Below, one piece after another: positions 34,748 through 43,821 of a DNA stretch of 64,000 bases. This DNA is from Novosphingobium sp. CF614 (GTDB lineage: Bacteria; Pseudomonadota; Alphaproteobacteria; Sphingomonadales; Sphingomonadaceae): NCBI RefSeq assembly GCF_900113255.1, contig NZ_FOOR01000001.1, positions 1 through 64,000 of the forward strand, in the 5' to 3' direction. The translations under genes were made by a program, and so were the position numbers. The notes beneath the pieces were generated by a model. The model was not told the DNA's origin, did not search any database, and saw nothing but the letters and a program-made list of their open reading frames with translations. Position 1 is the stretch's first letter. The number at the start of each line of letters is the position of its first letter.

Positions 34748-35509
34748 GTGGCCGAGTCCATTCTCCTCGAGATCTGCGTCGAAACGATCGATGATCTTCA
34801 CGCCGCCATCGAAGGCGGCGCGGACCGGATCGAGCTTTGTTCCGCGCTTGCGGTCGGGGGGCTGACGCCGTCGGCCGGCCTTGCCGCAGAGGCGGTCCGC
34901 GCCGCGCGGGCAAGGGGCCTTGCCGTTCGCGCCATGGTGCGCCCCCGCGACGGCGATTTCGATTACGCGCAAGCCGACCTGGCCGTCGCCGAAGCCGAAG
35001 GCGCGGCCCTGCTGGCGCAAGGGGTGGACGGGCTGGTGTTCGGCATGGGCCGCGATGGCATGCTCGACCGCGCCGCGATGGCGCGCTGGGTGCAGGCCAT
35101 GCGCGCCATCCGGCCGGACGCGGGGCTGACGCTGCACCGTGCCATCGACCTGGCGGACGATCCGCTTGCGGGCGTCGACCTCGCGGCGGACCTCGGCTTC
35201 GACTGCATCCTGTCTTCCGGAGGAGCCATCCGGGCAAGCGATGGCCTGGGCGTGCTGAAGGCCATGCGCGCGCGCGCCGGCAACCGCCTGACGATCATGC
35301 CTGGATCGGGCATCCGCGCCGGCAACGTCGCGCACGTGATCGCGGAAACAGGCGCGCGCGCGGTCCACGCATCGGCCGCCGAAACCGATGGGCAATCGCC
35401 CGATCCGCGCGTGATCGCACTGGGCTTCGCGAACGGTCCGCGCCGACGGACCGCCCGGGAAGAAGTGCGCGCCCTGCGCCGCGCGCTTGATGCGCTTGCC
35501 GTGGGATGA
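34748..35509 (+). CDS. cutC: CutC-family TIM-barrel protein
   Basis: A 253-residue CutC homologue: LEICVETIDDLHAAIEGGADRIELCS at the N-terminus (given here in part), GGLTPSAGL, RAMVRPRDGDFDY, GLVFGMGRDGMLD, TLHRAIDLADDP and MPGSGIRAGNV. The family was named for copper homeostasis in E. coli, but its biochemical role is poorly established. Here it lies after the complete fucose pathway and overlaps the beta-galactosidase start by ATGA, which argues for a role in glycan use and not copper. The GTG at 34748 was preferred because GAAGG precedes it; GTG 34733 would add five residues. Confidence 0.88.
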   Translation: MAESILLEICVETIDDLHAAIEGGADRIELCSALAVGGLTPSAGLAAEAVRAARARGLAVRAMVRPRDGDFDYAQADLAVAEAEGAALLAQGVDGLVFGMGRDGMLDRAAMARWVQAMRAIRPDAGLTLHRAIDLADDPLAGVDLAADLGFDCILSSGGAIRASDGLGVLKAMRARAGNRLTIMPGSGIRAGNVAHVIAETGARAVHASAAETDGQSPDPRVIALGFANGPRRRTAREEVRALRRALDALAVG

Positions 35510-38403
35510 CCGGGATGCGGCGACGGGAACTGCTGGGCGGCGCGCTTGCCGCCGGGGCGCTGCCCTTGCTGGATCCGGCCGCGTCGCTGGCGCGCGGTGC
35601 CGCCGCCGAACCGGAATCGCCTTTGCTGCATGGCCTTGGTCCGCGCGGCGATGCACCATGGTTCCTGCCGCAGCCCGATCCTTCGCGCTGGCTGCTGGAC
35701 GAAGGCTGGCGCTTTCATGAAGGCGACATCGTCGTCCCGCCGCCGGCCAGCCATCACGAAACCTACCTGTCGGTGAAGGCCGGCAATGCGCGCGGCGCGG
35801 CGGCGGTCGACTGGGACGACAGCGACTGGCCGGTGCTGCGCTTGCCGCACGACTGGGCTTCGGCCCAACCCTTCGTGCGCGAGGCCAACGTTTCGCAAGG
35901 CTACCGCCCGCGCGGCAAGGGCTGGTATCGCCGAACCTTCCGGCTCGACCCGGCCGATCGCGGCAAGAAGCTGGAGCTGCAGTTCGGCGGCATCGCCACC
36001 GCCTGCACGATCTGGTTCAACGGCAGTATCGTCGCCCGCAACACTTCCGCCTACAACGCGGTGCTGGTCGATATCACCCCCTTCGCCCGTTTCGGCGATG
36101 CCGACAACGTGATCGCCGTGCGCGTCGATGCCGATGCCATGGAAGGCTGGTGGTACGAGGGCGCCGGGCTCTACCGGCATGTCTGGCTGGCGAAGCGCTC
36201 GCCTGTCTGCATCGCTACCGACGGCGTCCATTGCGATCCCCGGCTGGTCGACGGGCGCTGGCAGGTGCCGCTGGCGGTCACGCTGGAAAGCGTCGCCGGC
36301 GAAGCGCGCATCGTTTCGGTCGCCGCCGTGCTACGCGACGGCGAAGGGCGAGAGATCGCGCGCGGCGCGGTGCGGGTTTCGGTCGGACCGCTGGCGAGCG
36401 CCGAGGCGCGGTTCGTGCTTCCGGCTGGGGAGCCCCGGCTCTGGTCGGTGGTCGATCCCGCGCTTTACGAAGTCGAAGTGACGCTCGATGGCCCGGACGG
36501 CGCCGATGCAAGGCGAATTCCCATCGGCTTTCGCACCGTCCGCTTCGACGCGCAGCGCGGCTTCCTGCTCAATGGGCAGCCGGTGAAGCTGAAGGGCGTC
36601 TGCCTGCATCAGGACCACGCGGGGGTCGGCATCGGTGTGCCCGATGCGCTGCTCGCCTGGCGGCTGCTGCGGCTGAAGGATCTGGGCTGCAATGCGATCC
36701 GCTGCTCGCACAATGCCCAGGCGGAGGAATTCTACGCCCTGTGCGATCGCATGGGTTTCCTCGTCATGGACGAGAACCGCGTCTTCAATCCCGCGCCCGA
36801 GAACATGGCCCAGCTGGAATGGCTCGTGCGGGCGCATCGCAATCATCCGTGCGTGGTGCTGTGGTCGGTATTCAACGAAGAGCCGATGCAGGGTACGCCC
36901 GAAGGGGTGGAGATGGTCCGCCGCATGCGCGCCGCCGTCCGCGCACTTGACGATAGCCGCCCGGTGACAGCGGCGATGAACGGTGCGTTCCACGATCCGG
37001 TCAACGTGTCGCAGGTCGTCGATGTGGCGGGGTTCAACTACTATCCCGGCGACTACGATCGCTTTCACGCCGCTCACCCCGATCTGCCGCTCACCAGTTC
37101 GGAAGATACCAGCGCCTACATGACGCGCGGAGCCTATGCCGACGATCCCCAGCGCCATGTGATCTCGTCGATGGATCGCGAAGCGGCGGGCTGGGGTGCA
37201 ACGCATCGCCAGGCCTGGCGCGAAATCGCGCGGCGGCCCTTCGTGGCCGGGGGCTTCGTCTGGACCGGCTTCGACTATCACGGCGAGCCGACGCCCTATG
37301 CCTGGCCGACCATCGCCAGCTTCTTCGGCATTCTCGACCTCTGCGGTTTCGCCAAGACCGCCTATGACATCCGCCGCGCGCAATGGATCGACGGGCAGCC
37401 AGTGGTCGGCATCGCTCCGCACTGGACCTGGCCGGGGCGGGAAGGCCAGGAAATCGACATTCTGGTCACTTCCAACGCCGAACAGGTGCGCCTGCGCATG
37501 AACGGCGAGGTCATTGGCGAGAAGCCCTGCGACCGGATCATGGGCGCGGAGTTCAAGGCGATCTACCGCCCCGGCGTGATCGCGGCCGAAGCGCTGCAGG
37601 GCGGAAAAGTGGTCGCCCGCGCGGTGCATCGCACGGCCGGGCCGGCGGTCGCCCTCCGGTTGACCGCGACGCGCCGCGACTTGCGCGGCGATGGCGAGGA
37701 TGTGGCGGCGTTCACTGTCGACACCGTCGATGCAAAGGGGGTTCACGTGCCGCTGGCGGACGCCAGGGTGACATTCCGGACATGGGGCGGCACGCTGATC
37801 GGCGTGGGTAACGGCGATCCCAACTGCCACGAAAGCGAGAAGGCGCCGGAACGTTCCTTGTTCAATGGCCTCGCCCAGCTGATCGTCCGTGCGGACGCGC
37901 GCGAGGGGCAGGTGTTGATCGAAGCGCGCGCGGCGGGCCTTGTCCCGGCCCGCATCGCGGTGCCGGTTCGTGCCGCGATGCGCCCACCGGCCATCGCGCC
38001 GCAACCGCCGCGCGCGACGATTGCGGAGCTGCGGTGTTCGCCGGCCTATGTCGAACGGCCCGATCCCGCACTTCGTCCGGCCGATGGCGACAACAACCTG
38101 TGGTCGTTCGTTCGCACGCCCTGGACCGCCGCGCCCGAGCCCGAAGCGCGCTGGCGCATCTATCGAGCGGCGGTTCCTGCAAGGCGCGCGCTGGTGAGGC
38201 AGGGCGGACGCCTGCTGTTCGAACGTCTCGCCGGCGTGGCGGAACTTTGGGTCGATGGCGTGCTGCTGGCACGCAAGGCCGATGCCGCGCCGGCGCCGCT
38301 GGCCGCCCCGCTGCCGCCCGGCGCGCGGGAAATCGCGCTGCTGGTTCGGTCCAGCCCCGGCGTACCGTCCGGCATCGCCGGGGCGGTGCTGGCCGAAGTC
38401 TAG
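35506..38403 (+). CDS. GH2 beta-galactosidase, Tat signal
   Basis: An exported 965-residue GH2 enzyme, most likely removing beta-linked galactose from complex glycan antennae. The N-terminus MRRRELLGGALAAGALPLL is a Tat signal. GH2 jelly-roll and immunoglobulin domains lead to the barrel, with acid/base Glu458 in WSVFNEEP and probable nucleophile Glu533 in TSSEDTSAY. The sequence NEEP, the SSED arrangement and the long C-terminal beta domains (about 650-965) fit Bacteroides-type GH2 beta-galactosidases; it is clearly different from the beta-mannosidase at 13.8 kb. Its placement in the fucose operon links antennal trimming to fucose use. Confidence 0.86.
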   Translation: MTGMRRRELLGGALAAGALPLLDPAASLARGAAAEPESPLLHGLGPRGDAPWFLPQPDPSRWLLDEGWRFHEGDIVVPPPASHHETYLSVKAGNARGAAAVDWDDSDWPVLRLPHDWASAQPFVREANVSQGYRPRGKGWYRRTFRLDPADRGKKLELQFGGIATACTIWFNGSIVARNTSAYNAVLVDITPFARFGDADNVIAVRVDADAMEGWWYEGAGLYRHVWLAKRSPVCIATDGVHCDPRLVDGRWQVPLAVTLESVAGEARIVSVAAVLRDGEGREIARGAVRVSVGPLASAEARFVLPAGEPRLWSVVDPALYEVEVTLDGPDGADARRIPIGFRTVRFDAQRGFLLNGQPVKLKGVCLHQDHAGVGIGVPDALLAWRLLRLKDLGCNAIRCSHNAQAEEFYALCDRMGFLVMDENRVFNPAPENMAQLEWLVRAHRNHPCVVLWSVFNEEPMQGTPEGVEMVRRMRAAVRALDDSRPVTAAMNGAFHDPVNVSQVVDVAGFNYYPGDYDRFHAAHPDLPLTSSEDTSAYMTRGAYADDPQRHVISSMDREAAGWGATHRQAWREIARRPFVAGGFVWTGFDYHGEPTPYAWPTIASFFGILDLCGFAKTAYDIRRAQWIDGQPVVGIAPHWTWPGREGQEIDILVTSNAEQVRLRMNGEVIGEKPCDRIMGAEFKAIYRPGVIAAEALQGGKVVARAVHRTAGPAVALRLTATRRDLRGDGEDVAAFTVDTVDAKGVHVPLADARVTFRTWGGTLIGVGNGDPNCHESEKAPERSLFNGLAQLIVRADAREGQVLIEARAAGLVPARIAVPVRAAMRPPAIAPQPPRATIAELRCSPAYVERPDPALRPADGDNNLWSFVRTPWTAAPEPEARWRIYRAAVPARRALVRQGGRLLFERLAGVAELWVDGVLLARKADAAPAPLAAPLPPGAREIALLVRSSPGVPSGIAGAVLAEV

Positions 38404-38548
38404 CGCGGGGATTGTCGCCGGCACGGAGCATGGCACCCCAGAGCCTGATCGAGGCCCGCTCGCCTTTCGTCGAAGGTGCGGCGCCGCCGGGCCGGCGCGG
38501 ACCAGGGCTTGGTGACGCGCGGCCCGGAGGGCAAAGCCTTGGCGGGCC

Positions 38549-40660
38549 TCAGGCCAGCGCGGCTTTCTTCTTCAAGCGCCAGGCATGGAGCAGCGGCTCG
38601 GTGTAGCCGTTGGGCTGCTCGACACCCTTGAACACGAGGTCGCAGGCGGCCTGGAAGGCGAAGCTGGTGTCCCAGTTGCCTGCCATCGGTTCGTAGAGCG
38701 GATCACCGGCGTTCTGCGCGTCGACCTTGGCGGCCATGCGCTGGAGCGAATCGAGCACCTGCTCGCGCGTGCAGACGCCGTGGAACAGCCAGTTCGCCAT
38801 GTGCTGGCTGGAAATCCGCAAGGTCGCGCGGTCTTCCATCAGGCCGACGTCGTTGATGTCCGGCACCTTGGAGCAGCCGACGCCCTGGTCGATCCAGCGC
38901 ACCACGTAGCCGAGCAGGCCCTGCGCGTTGTTGTCCAGTTCCTCGCGCACTTCCTGCTCGGACCAGTTGGCGCCGGCCGCCAGGGGGATCTCCAGCAACT
39001 GGTCGAGGCCCGGCACCGGCTGCGCGGAGATCTCCTCCCGCAGGCCGAACACGTTGACTTCGTGGTAGTGCATCGCGTGCAGCGTCGCGGCGGTGGGCGA
39101 AGGAACCCAGGCGGTGTTGGCGCCGGTCTTCGGGTGGCCGATCTTCTGTTCCATCATGTCGTGCATCTTGTCGGGCGCGGCCCACATGCCCTTGCCGATC
39201 TGGGCGACGCCCGAGAGACCGTGCGCAAGGCCGATGGCGACATTGCGCTTTTCATAGGCGGCGATCCAGGTGCTGCCCTTGATGTCGTTCTTGCGGATCA
39301 CCGGCCCGGCGCGCATCGAGGTGTGGATCTCGTCGCCGGTGCGATCGAGGAAGCCGGTGTTGATGAAGACGATGCGGTCCTTCACCGCGTGGATGCAGGC
39401 GGCAAGGTTGGCCGAGGTGCGGCGCTCCTCGTCCATCACGCCCACTTTGACCGTGTTGCGCGCCAGCCCCAGCAGATCCTCCACCGCATCGAACAAATCG
39501 TTGGTGAAGGCGCATTCCTCCGGGCCGTGCATCTTCGGCTTGACGATGTAGATGCTGCCTTCGCGGCTGTTGCCGTAGCGGGTCAGGCCTTTCACGTCCT
39601 GGGTGCTGATGGCACTGGTGATGACCGCGTCCATGATCCCTTCGGGTATCTCGCCGCCATCGGGCAGGAGAATGGCCGGGTTGGTCATGAGGTGGCCGAC
39701 ATTGCGCACGAACAGCAGCGAGCGGCCGGGCAGCACGCCTTCCTCGCCCTTCGCGGTGGTCACCGTCTTGTTGCCGGCGAGTTGGCGGGTCATCGTCTGC
39801 CCGCCCTTCTCGAAAGTATCGGTCAGGTCACCGCGAATGACGCCCAGCCAGTTGGCATAGGCCTGGACCTTGTCCTCGGCGTCCACCGCCGCCACCGAAT
39901 CCTCGAGATCGACGATCGTGGTCAGCGCCGCTTCCAGGACGATGTCGGCAATGCCCATCCGGTCGGTCTTGCCCACCGGATGCTCGTCGTCGAACACAAC
40001 CTCGATGCCGAGGCCGTTGCTGGAGAACAGCAGCCCCTTCGCGGTCTCGCCCAGGTATTGCCGCTCGTTCGCGAGTTCGAGCACTTCGGGATCGTCAAGC
40101 TCCGCCCACGAGCCGGACTTGAGCGGCACCGCGCGGTCAAGGAACGCACGGCCCGCCGCGATCACCGCGGCGCCGCGAACCGGATCATAGCCCTTCCCCT
40201 GCGCCGGCGCCGCATCGAGCGCGTCGGTGCCGTACCAGGCATCGTAGAGGCTGCCCCAGCGGGCATTGGCGGCGTTGAGCAGGAAGCGCGCGTTGAGCAC
40301 CGGCACCACCAGCTGCGGGCCGGCCATCGTCGCGATTTCGGGGTCGACGCCGCTGGTGCCGATGGTGAAGGCGCCGGGTTCGGGAACCAGATAGCCGATC
40401 TCGCGCAGGAAAGCCTGGTATTCGGCTTGGTCGATCGGCTTGCCGGCATGCTGAACGTGCCAGGCGTCGATGCGCGCCTGCAGGGCATCGCGCTTTTCCA
40501 GGAGCGCGCGGTTGCGAGGGGCGAAATCGCCCAGCAGCCCGGCCAGACCCTGCCAGAACGCGGCCGGCTCCTGCCCGATCGGCGCCAGCACCTGCTCATC
40601 GACGAACTTCGCCAAACCGGCGTCAACCTGGAGGCCGGAACGTTCAACCCTGTCTGTCAT
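38549..40660 (-). CDS. glcB: Malate synthase G
   Basis: Condenses glyoxylate and acetyl-CoA to malate in the cytoplasm, the anaplerotic step of the glyoxylate pathway. The 703-residue length is typical of the G isoform. Visible landmarks include [17 protein letters not shown] (near 255), [36 protein letters not shown] and the catalytic region [13 protein letters not shown]. The start at 40660 begins MTDRVERSG and sits directly after GAGGAAAG; an ATG four codons earlier is less likely. It is a single gene with its own promoter. Confidence 0.95.
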   Translation of the reverse strand: MTDRVERSGLQVDAGLAKFVDEQVLAPIGQEPAAFWQGLAGLLGDFAPRNRALLEKRDALQARIDAWHVQHAGKPIDQAEYQAFLREIGYLVPEPGAFTIGTSGVDPEIATMAGPQLVVPVLNARFLLNAANARWGSLYDAWYGTDALDAAPAQGKGYDPVRGAAVIAAGRAFLDRAVPLKSGSWAELDDPEVLELANERQYLGETAKGLLFSSNGLGIEVVFDDEHPVGKTDRMGIADIVLEAALTTIVDLEDSVAAVDAEDKVQAYANWLGVIRGDLTDTFEKGGQTMTRQLAGNKTVTTAKGEEGVLPGRSLLFVRNVGHLMTNPAILLPDGGEIPEGIMDAVITSAISTQDVKGLTRYGNSREGSIYIVKPKMHGPEECAFTNDLFDAVEDLLGLARNTVKVGVMDEERRTSANLAACIHAVKDRIVFINTGFLDRTGDEIHTSMRAGPVIRKNDIKGSTWIAAYEKRNVAIGLAHGLSGVAQIGKGMWAAPDKMHDMMEQKIGHPKTGANTAWVPSPTAATLHAMHYHEVNVFGLREEISAQPVPGLDQLLEIPLAAGANWSEQEVREELDNNAQGLLGYVVRWIDQGVGCSKVPDINDVGLMEDRATLRISSQHMANWLFHGVCTREQVLDSLQRMAAKVDAQNAGDPLYEPMAGNWDTSFAFQAACDLVFKGVEQPNGYTEPLLHAWRLKKKAALA

Positions 40661-40841
40661 CTTTCCTCGCACTGTTCCAAACGCGCATGCCGCACCTTGG
40701 GCACGCAGCGCACATGACGATCACCAAAACTGCCCTGGGGAAGGATCGCGAGCCCTATGGCGCATGGGTATGCGAATGGCAACAGCGGGCAGGACCGGAA
40801 TATCGGCGCGCCATATCGGCGCGGCTTACACCGCGCGTCGA

Positions 40842-40863
40842 AATGGCTTACATTCAAGCCATT
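40842..40863. repeat. Short inverted repeat upstream of the small membrane protein gene
   Basis: AATGGCTT-N6-AAGCCATT is a perfect 8-bp dyad, 77 bp before the start of the membrane protein. Just before it ATATCGGCGCG occurs twice (40800 and 40814). It could be an operator; no regulator is known. Confidence 0.4.
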
Positions 40864-40939
40864 GTTAAGGATCGGATTCGGCGGGAACGCGCGATTGGCA
40901 CGAACGTTGCTGAAGGGGGACGACGACAAGAGGACTGGA

Positions 40940-41227
40940 ATGCTTCGGAAAATCAGCCGCCTGTTCACGATCAAGACGCGCTGGGAAGCGTACATGATTA
41001 TCTATGCGCTGGCGCTGGGCGCGGTGGAGCGCGGCAGCGTCTACCTGACGCGGTTTCCGGGATTCGGCGGCAAACTGCTGTTTCTCGCCTGCACCGGCGC
41101 GGTATTCATGGCCGGCGCCAAGATCCTCGATTGCATCCGGTACGAACGGGCGCAGCGGGCGCCGGACGAAGCCCCGCCCACCCCCGCGGAGATCACCCCT
41201 GCCGAGATAACGCGGGAAGCCGCCTGA
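40940..41227 (+). CDS. Small conserved membrane protein of unknown function
   Basis: A 95-residue product beginning MLRKISRLFTIKTRWEAYM. It has two hydrophobic segments (about 17-35, IIYALALGAVERGSVY; and about 45-65, LLFLACTGAVFMAGAKILD) and a Pro/Glu-rich cytoplasmic tail with a repeated AEIT. I believe similar small proteins are common in sphingomonads, but I know no function. The ATG at 40940 has AGAGGAC eight bases upstream; the open frame extends 61 codons further with no support. Confidence 0.65.
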   Translation: MLRKISRLFTIKTRWEAYMIIYALALGAVERGSVYLTRFPGFGGKLLFLACTGAVFMAGAKILDCIRYERAQRAPDEAPPTPAEITPAEITREAA

Positions 41228-41374
41228 ACGGCCGCCATCCTGGCAAATCCAGGATTGCCGCACGCAACCCGCCGCCTCGCGACAACGAAGGGAGAAGGTG
41301 AGCCTCGCCGCACGAGACTTGATCCCGTCGAAAGGCTTCGCCGCGCGGCCCAGGCCGGAAGCGGCAAGGAAAGT
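41228..41374. other. Intergenic DNA between the small membrane protein and ssrA
   Basis: No gene or clear regulatory structure is visible in this stretch; it separates the convergent ends of the small membrane protein gene and the tmRNA gene. Confidence 0.4.
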
Positions 41375-41731
41375 GGGGTGATTCTGTTGCCAGGCTCACC
41401 CCGGGCCCCTGGAATCCGCTTCTGTTGACCGGTGGGTCCAACCGCGTTCTAGCTTTGTAACTTCAGGCCGCTAGGCCCTAGAATTACGCGGCGAGAGCAA
41501 GTGCTTCGTTGTCGTTGGCACTTATGAGTTTTGAGCCTTTAACGGGTTACTCAGCCCGGACGAAAACACCGCTTTTCAACACACGTCGATCCTAGTTCGG
41601 CCCCGTCATCAACACCGCCGCCTCCCTGTCGTGGAGCGCGGTGATGGTGGTGGAGCCGCCGGGTACCGCCCCCGGGTCCGCTGCGTCTATTGTACGGCGC
41701 AGTTTATCGTCATAGCCGGCACATGTCCGGC
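41375..41731 (-). ncRNA. ssrA: tmRNA, circularly permuted two-piece form
   Basis: Rescues stalled ribosomes by adding a degradation tag. On the minus strand 41519-41484 encodes ANDNEALALAA and a stop, the alphaproteobacterial-style tag. The gene is permuted: an acceptor piece ending in ...GGCTCCACCA (3' end at 41648) comes first, then a spacer, then the coding piece starting GGGGCCGAAC at 41604. The two pieces pair as GGGGCC/GGCTCC and keep the G3-U70 wobble that specifies alanylation. A GGGGTGA/TCACCCC hairpin (41375-41402) marks the coding-piece end or terminator. The acceptor 5' end is approximate; a TATATG element near 41740 could be the -10 box. It is downstream of mscL on the same strand. 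Confidence 0.9.
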
Positions 41732-41774
41732 AGGTGCCCATATAGAGGATCGCGCCTGAATGTGAAGTGAGCGA

Positions 41775-42206
41775 TCAGCCTTTCTTGAGCGCGTCGCGAA
41801 TCTCCGCGAGCAGTTCGATCTCGGTCGGCCCGGGGGGAGCGGCGGGCGCTTCCGGCTTGGGAGCGGCCAGGAGCTTATTGGCCTGCCGCACGATCAGGAA
41901 GATGATGAAGGCCAGCAGCAGGAAGTTGATGGCGGCGGTCAGGAACGCGCCGTAGCCCAGCATCGCCACCCCGGCCGCCTTGAGCGCCGCATAAGTCATC
42001 TCGCCATGGTAGCCGGCCGGGATATCGCCAAGCACGATGAACTTGTTGGAAAAGTCGTTGCCGCCGGTGAACAGGCCGACGAACGGCATGATGACGTCGT
42101 CGGTCAACGATGTAACGATCTTGCCGAAGGCGGCGCCGATGATGACGCCGACGGCAAGGTCAAGCACGTTGCCGCGCATGACGAAGGTCTTGAACTCCTG
42201 GAACAT
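41775..42206 (-). CDS. mscL: Large-conductance mechanosensitive channel
   Basis: A homopentameric inner-membrane pressure valve opened by hypo-osmotic shock. The 143-residue length is normal. It starts MFQEFKTFVMRGNVLDLAVG, has the first pore helix DLAVGVIIGAAFGKIV with its glycine-rich face, a periplasmic loop, a second helix AAINFLLLAFIIFLIVRQ and a charged C-terminal helix TEIELLAEIRDAL. The start at 42206 follows AGGGGAC. It is divergent from the lemA gene. Confidence 0.95.
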   Translation of the reverse strand: MFQEFKTFVMRGNVLDLAVGVIIGAAFGKIVTSLTDDVIMPFVGLFTGGNDFSNKFIVLGDIPAGYHGEMTYAALKAAGVAMLGYGAFLTAAINFLLLAFIIFLIVRQANKLLAAPKPEAPAAPPGPTEIELLAEIRDALKKG

Positions 42207-42398
42207 GGGTTCGTGGTCCCCTTTTTCTCGATGGCCGCCACTGCTTGGGCCGGCATCGCGTTCCTGCCACAGACACCATGACGTCACAATCTTGCGAAGG
42301 ATGACGGCGAAGGATCGGCTGTCCTTGATCCGACACCGGGGAACGCTATCTAACGCACGACGCCGGCGACGCCGGTGCCAAGAGGAGGATCGTATCCC

Positions 42399-43004
42399 AT
42401 GAGCCTTTCGCACGCCGCCCGTAAGGGCCGCGCCCTGATCGTATTGATGGCAGCGCTTTCATTGGCCGCCTGCGGCTTCAACTCGGTGCCCACCAAGCAG
42501 GAAGCCGCCGCGGCCAAGTGGGCCGACGTTCAGGCCGCCTTCCAGGAACGCGCCAACCTGGTCCCCAACCTCGCCGCCGTCGCCAAGGGCGCGGCGGAGC
42601 AGGAGAAGGCGATCCTTACCGGCGTCATGGAAGCGCGCGCCAAGGCCACTTCGATCCAGATCAATGCGGAGGATCTGAAAGATCCGGCCAAGATGGAACA
42701 GTATGCCGCTGCCCAGGGCCAGCTTTCGCAGGGCCTCGGCCGCCTTCTCGCCAGCGTGGAAGCCTATCCGGACCTCAAGTCGATCACCAATTACCAGATG
42801 CTGCAAAGCCAGCTGGAAGGCCAGGAAAACCGCATCCGCATCACCATCCGGGACTACAACGCGGCGGTGCAGGACTATAACACCGAAGTGCGCACCTTTC
42901 CGACGATGATCGGCGCCCGCCTGCGCGGCGCGGAGCCGCTGGTCCCCTACAAGGCGGTGACGCCGGGCGCCGAAGTCGCCCCGAACCTCGAAGGCAAGAT
43001 CTGA
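42399..43004 (+). CDS. LemA-family lipoprotein
   Basis: A 201-residue LemA-family protein. The signal ends in the lipobox LSLAAC, predicting a lipid-anchored, probably periplasmic-facing protein. The helical domain has the family segments WADVQAAFQERANLVPNL and GQENRIRITIRDYNAAVQDYN. LemA proteins often precede TPM-domain genes, as here; their biochemical role is unclear. AGAGGAGG precedes the ATG. The next gene starts seven bases after the stop. Confidence 0.88.
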   Translation: MSLSHAARKGRALIVLMAALSLAACGFNSVPTKQEAAAAKWADVQAAFQERANLVPNLAAVAKGAAEQEKAILTGVMEARAKATSIQINAEDLKDPAKMEQYAAAQGQLSQGLGRLLASVEAYPDLKSITNYQMLQSQLEGQENRIRITIRDYNAAVQDYNTEVRTFPTMIGARLRGAEPLVPYKAVTPGAEVAPNLEGKI

Positions 43005-43011
43005 GCCGGTG

Positions 43012-43809
43012 ATGCGTATCGGGGCCGCGCTGGCGGCCATCCTGGCGGTCTTCTGCGCCGTTCTCGTCCCCCAGGCGGGGATGGCGCAGGAGTTTCCGAA
43101 GCTGACGGGGCGCGTCGTCGATGCCGCCAACATCATCCCCGATGCGGAGGAAGCCCGCCTGACGCAGAAGCTCGCGGCGCTGGAGCAGCAATCGCGCCGC
43201 CAGCTGGTGGTGGCGACGATCCCGGACCTGCAAGGCTACGAGATTGCCGACTACGGCTATCAACTCGGCCGCAATTGGGGGATCGGCCAGAAGGGTGACG
43301 ACAACGGCGCCCTGCTGATCGTCGCCCCGAACGAGCGCAAGGTCCGCATCGAGGTGGGGTACGGCCTGGAGCCGGTGCTGACCGACGGGATGAGCTTCCT
43401 CATCATCAACAAGGCCATCGTCCCGCGCTTCAAGCAGGATGACATGGCCGGCGGGATCGAGGCGGGAACCGACGCGATCATCAAGCAATTGACCCTGCCG
43501 CCCGAAGAAGCCCAGAAAATCGCGGCGGAAGCCGACCAGCAGCGCCAGCAAGGCGGGGGCTTCCCGTTCGGCGCGGTGGTCTTCATCGCCGTGATCCTGA
43601 TCTTCTTCGTCATCCCGATGATCCGCGAGGCGCGCGGCGGCGGTCGGCGGCGGTTCGGCGGCGGGCCGATCATCTGGGCGCCCGGCCTCTTCGGCCATGA
43701 CGACGACCATCGCGGCGGAGGCGGCTGGGGTGGAGGCGGCTTCGGCGGCGGCGGATTCTCCGGCGGCGGCGGCAGCTTCGGCGGCGGCGGATCGAGCGGC
43801 AGCTGGTAG
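43012..43809 (+). CDS. TPM-domain membrane protein with Gly-rich tail (YgcG-like)
   Basis: A 265-residue protein: Sec signal (about 1-24, ending MAQ), a TPM domain (about 27-160; [50 protein letters not shown]), one membrane helix ([16 protein letters not shown], about 188-203) and a glycine-rich C-terminus of GGGG/GSW repeats. The family is associated with LemA proteins and possible membrane-stress roles. ATG 43012 is directly preceded by an in-frame GTG. Confidence 0.88.
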   Translation: MRIGAALAAILAVFCAVLVPQAGMAQEFPKLTGRVVDAANIIPDAEEARLTQKLAALEQQSRRQLVVATIPDLQGYEIADYGYQLGRNWGIGQKGDDNGALLIVAPNERKVRIEVGYGLEPVLTDGMSFLIINKAIVPRFKQDDMAGGIEAGTDAIIKQLTLPPEEAQKIAAEADQQRQQGGGFPFGAVVFIAVILIFFVIPMIREARGGGRRRFGGGPIIWAPGLFGHDDDHRGGGGWGGGGFGGGGFSGGGGSFGGGGSSGSW

Positions 43810-43821
43810 AGGAGATCGGAC

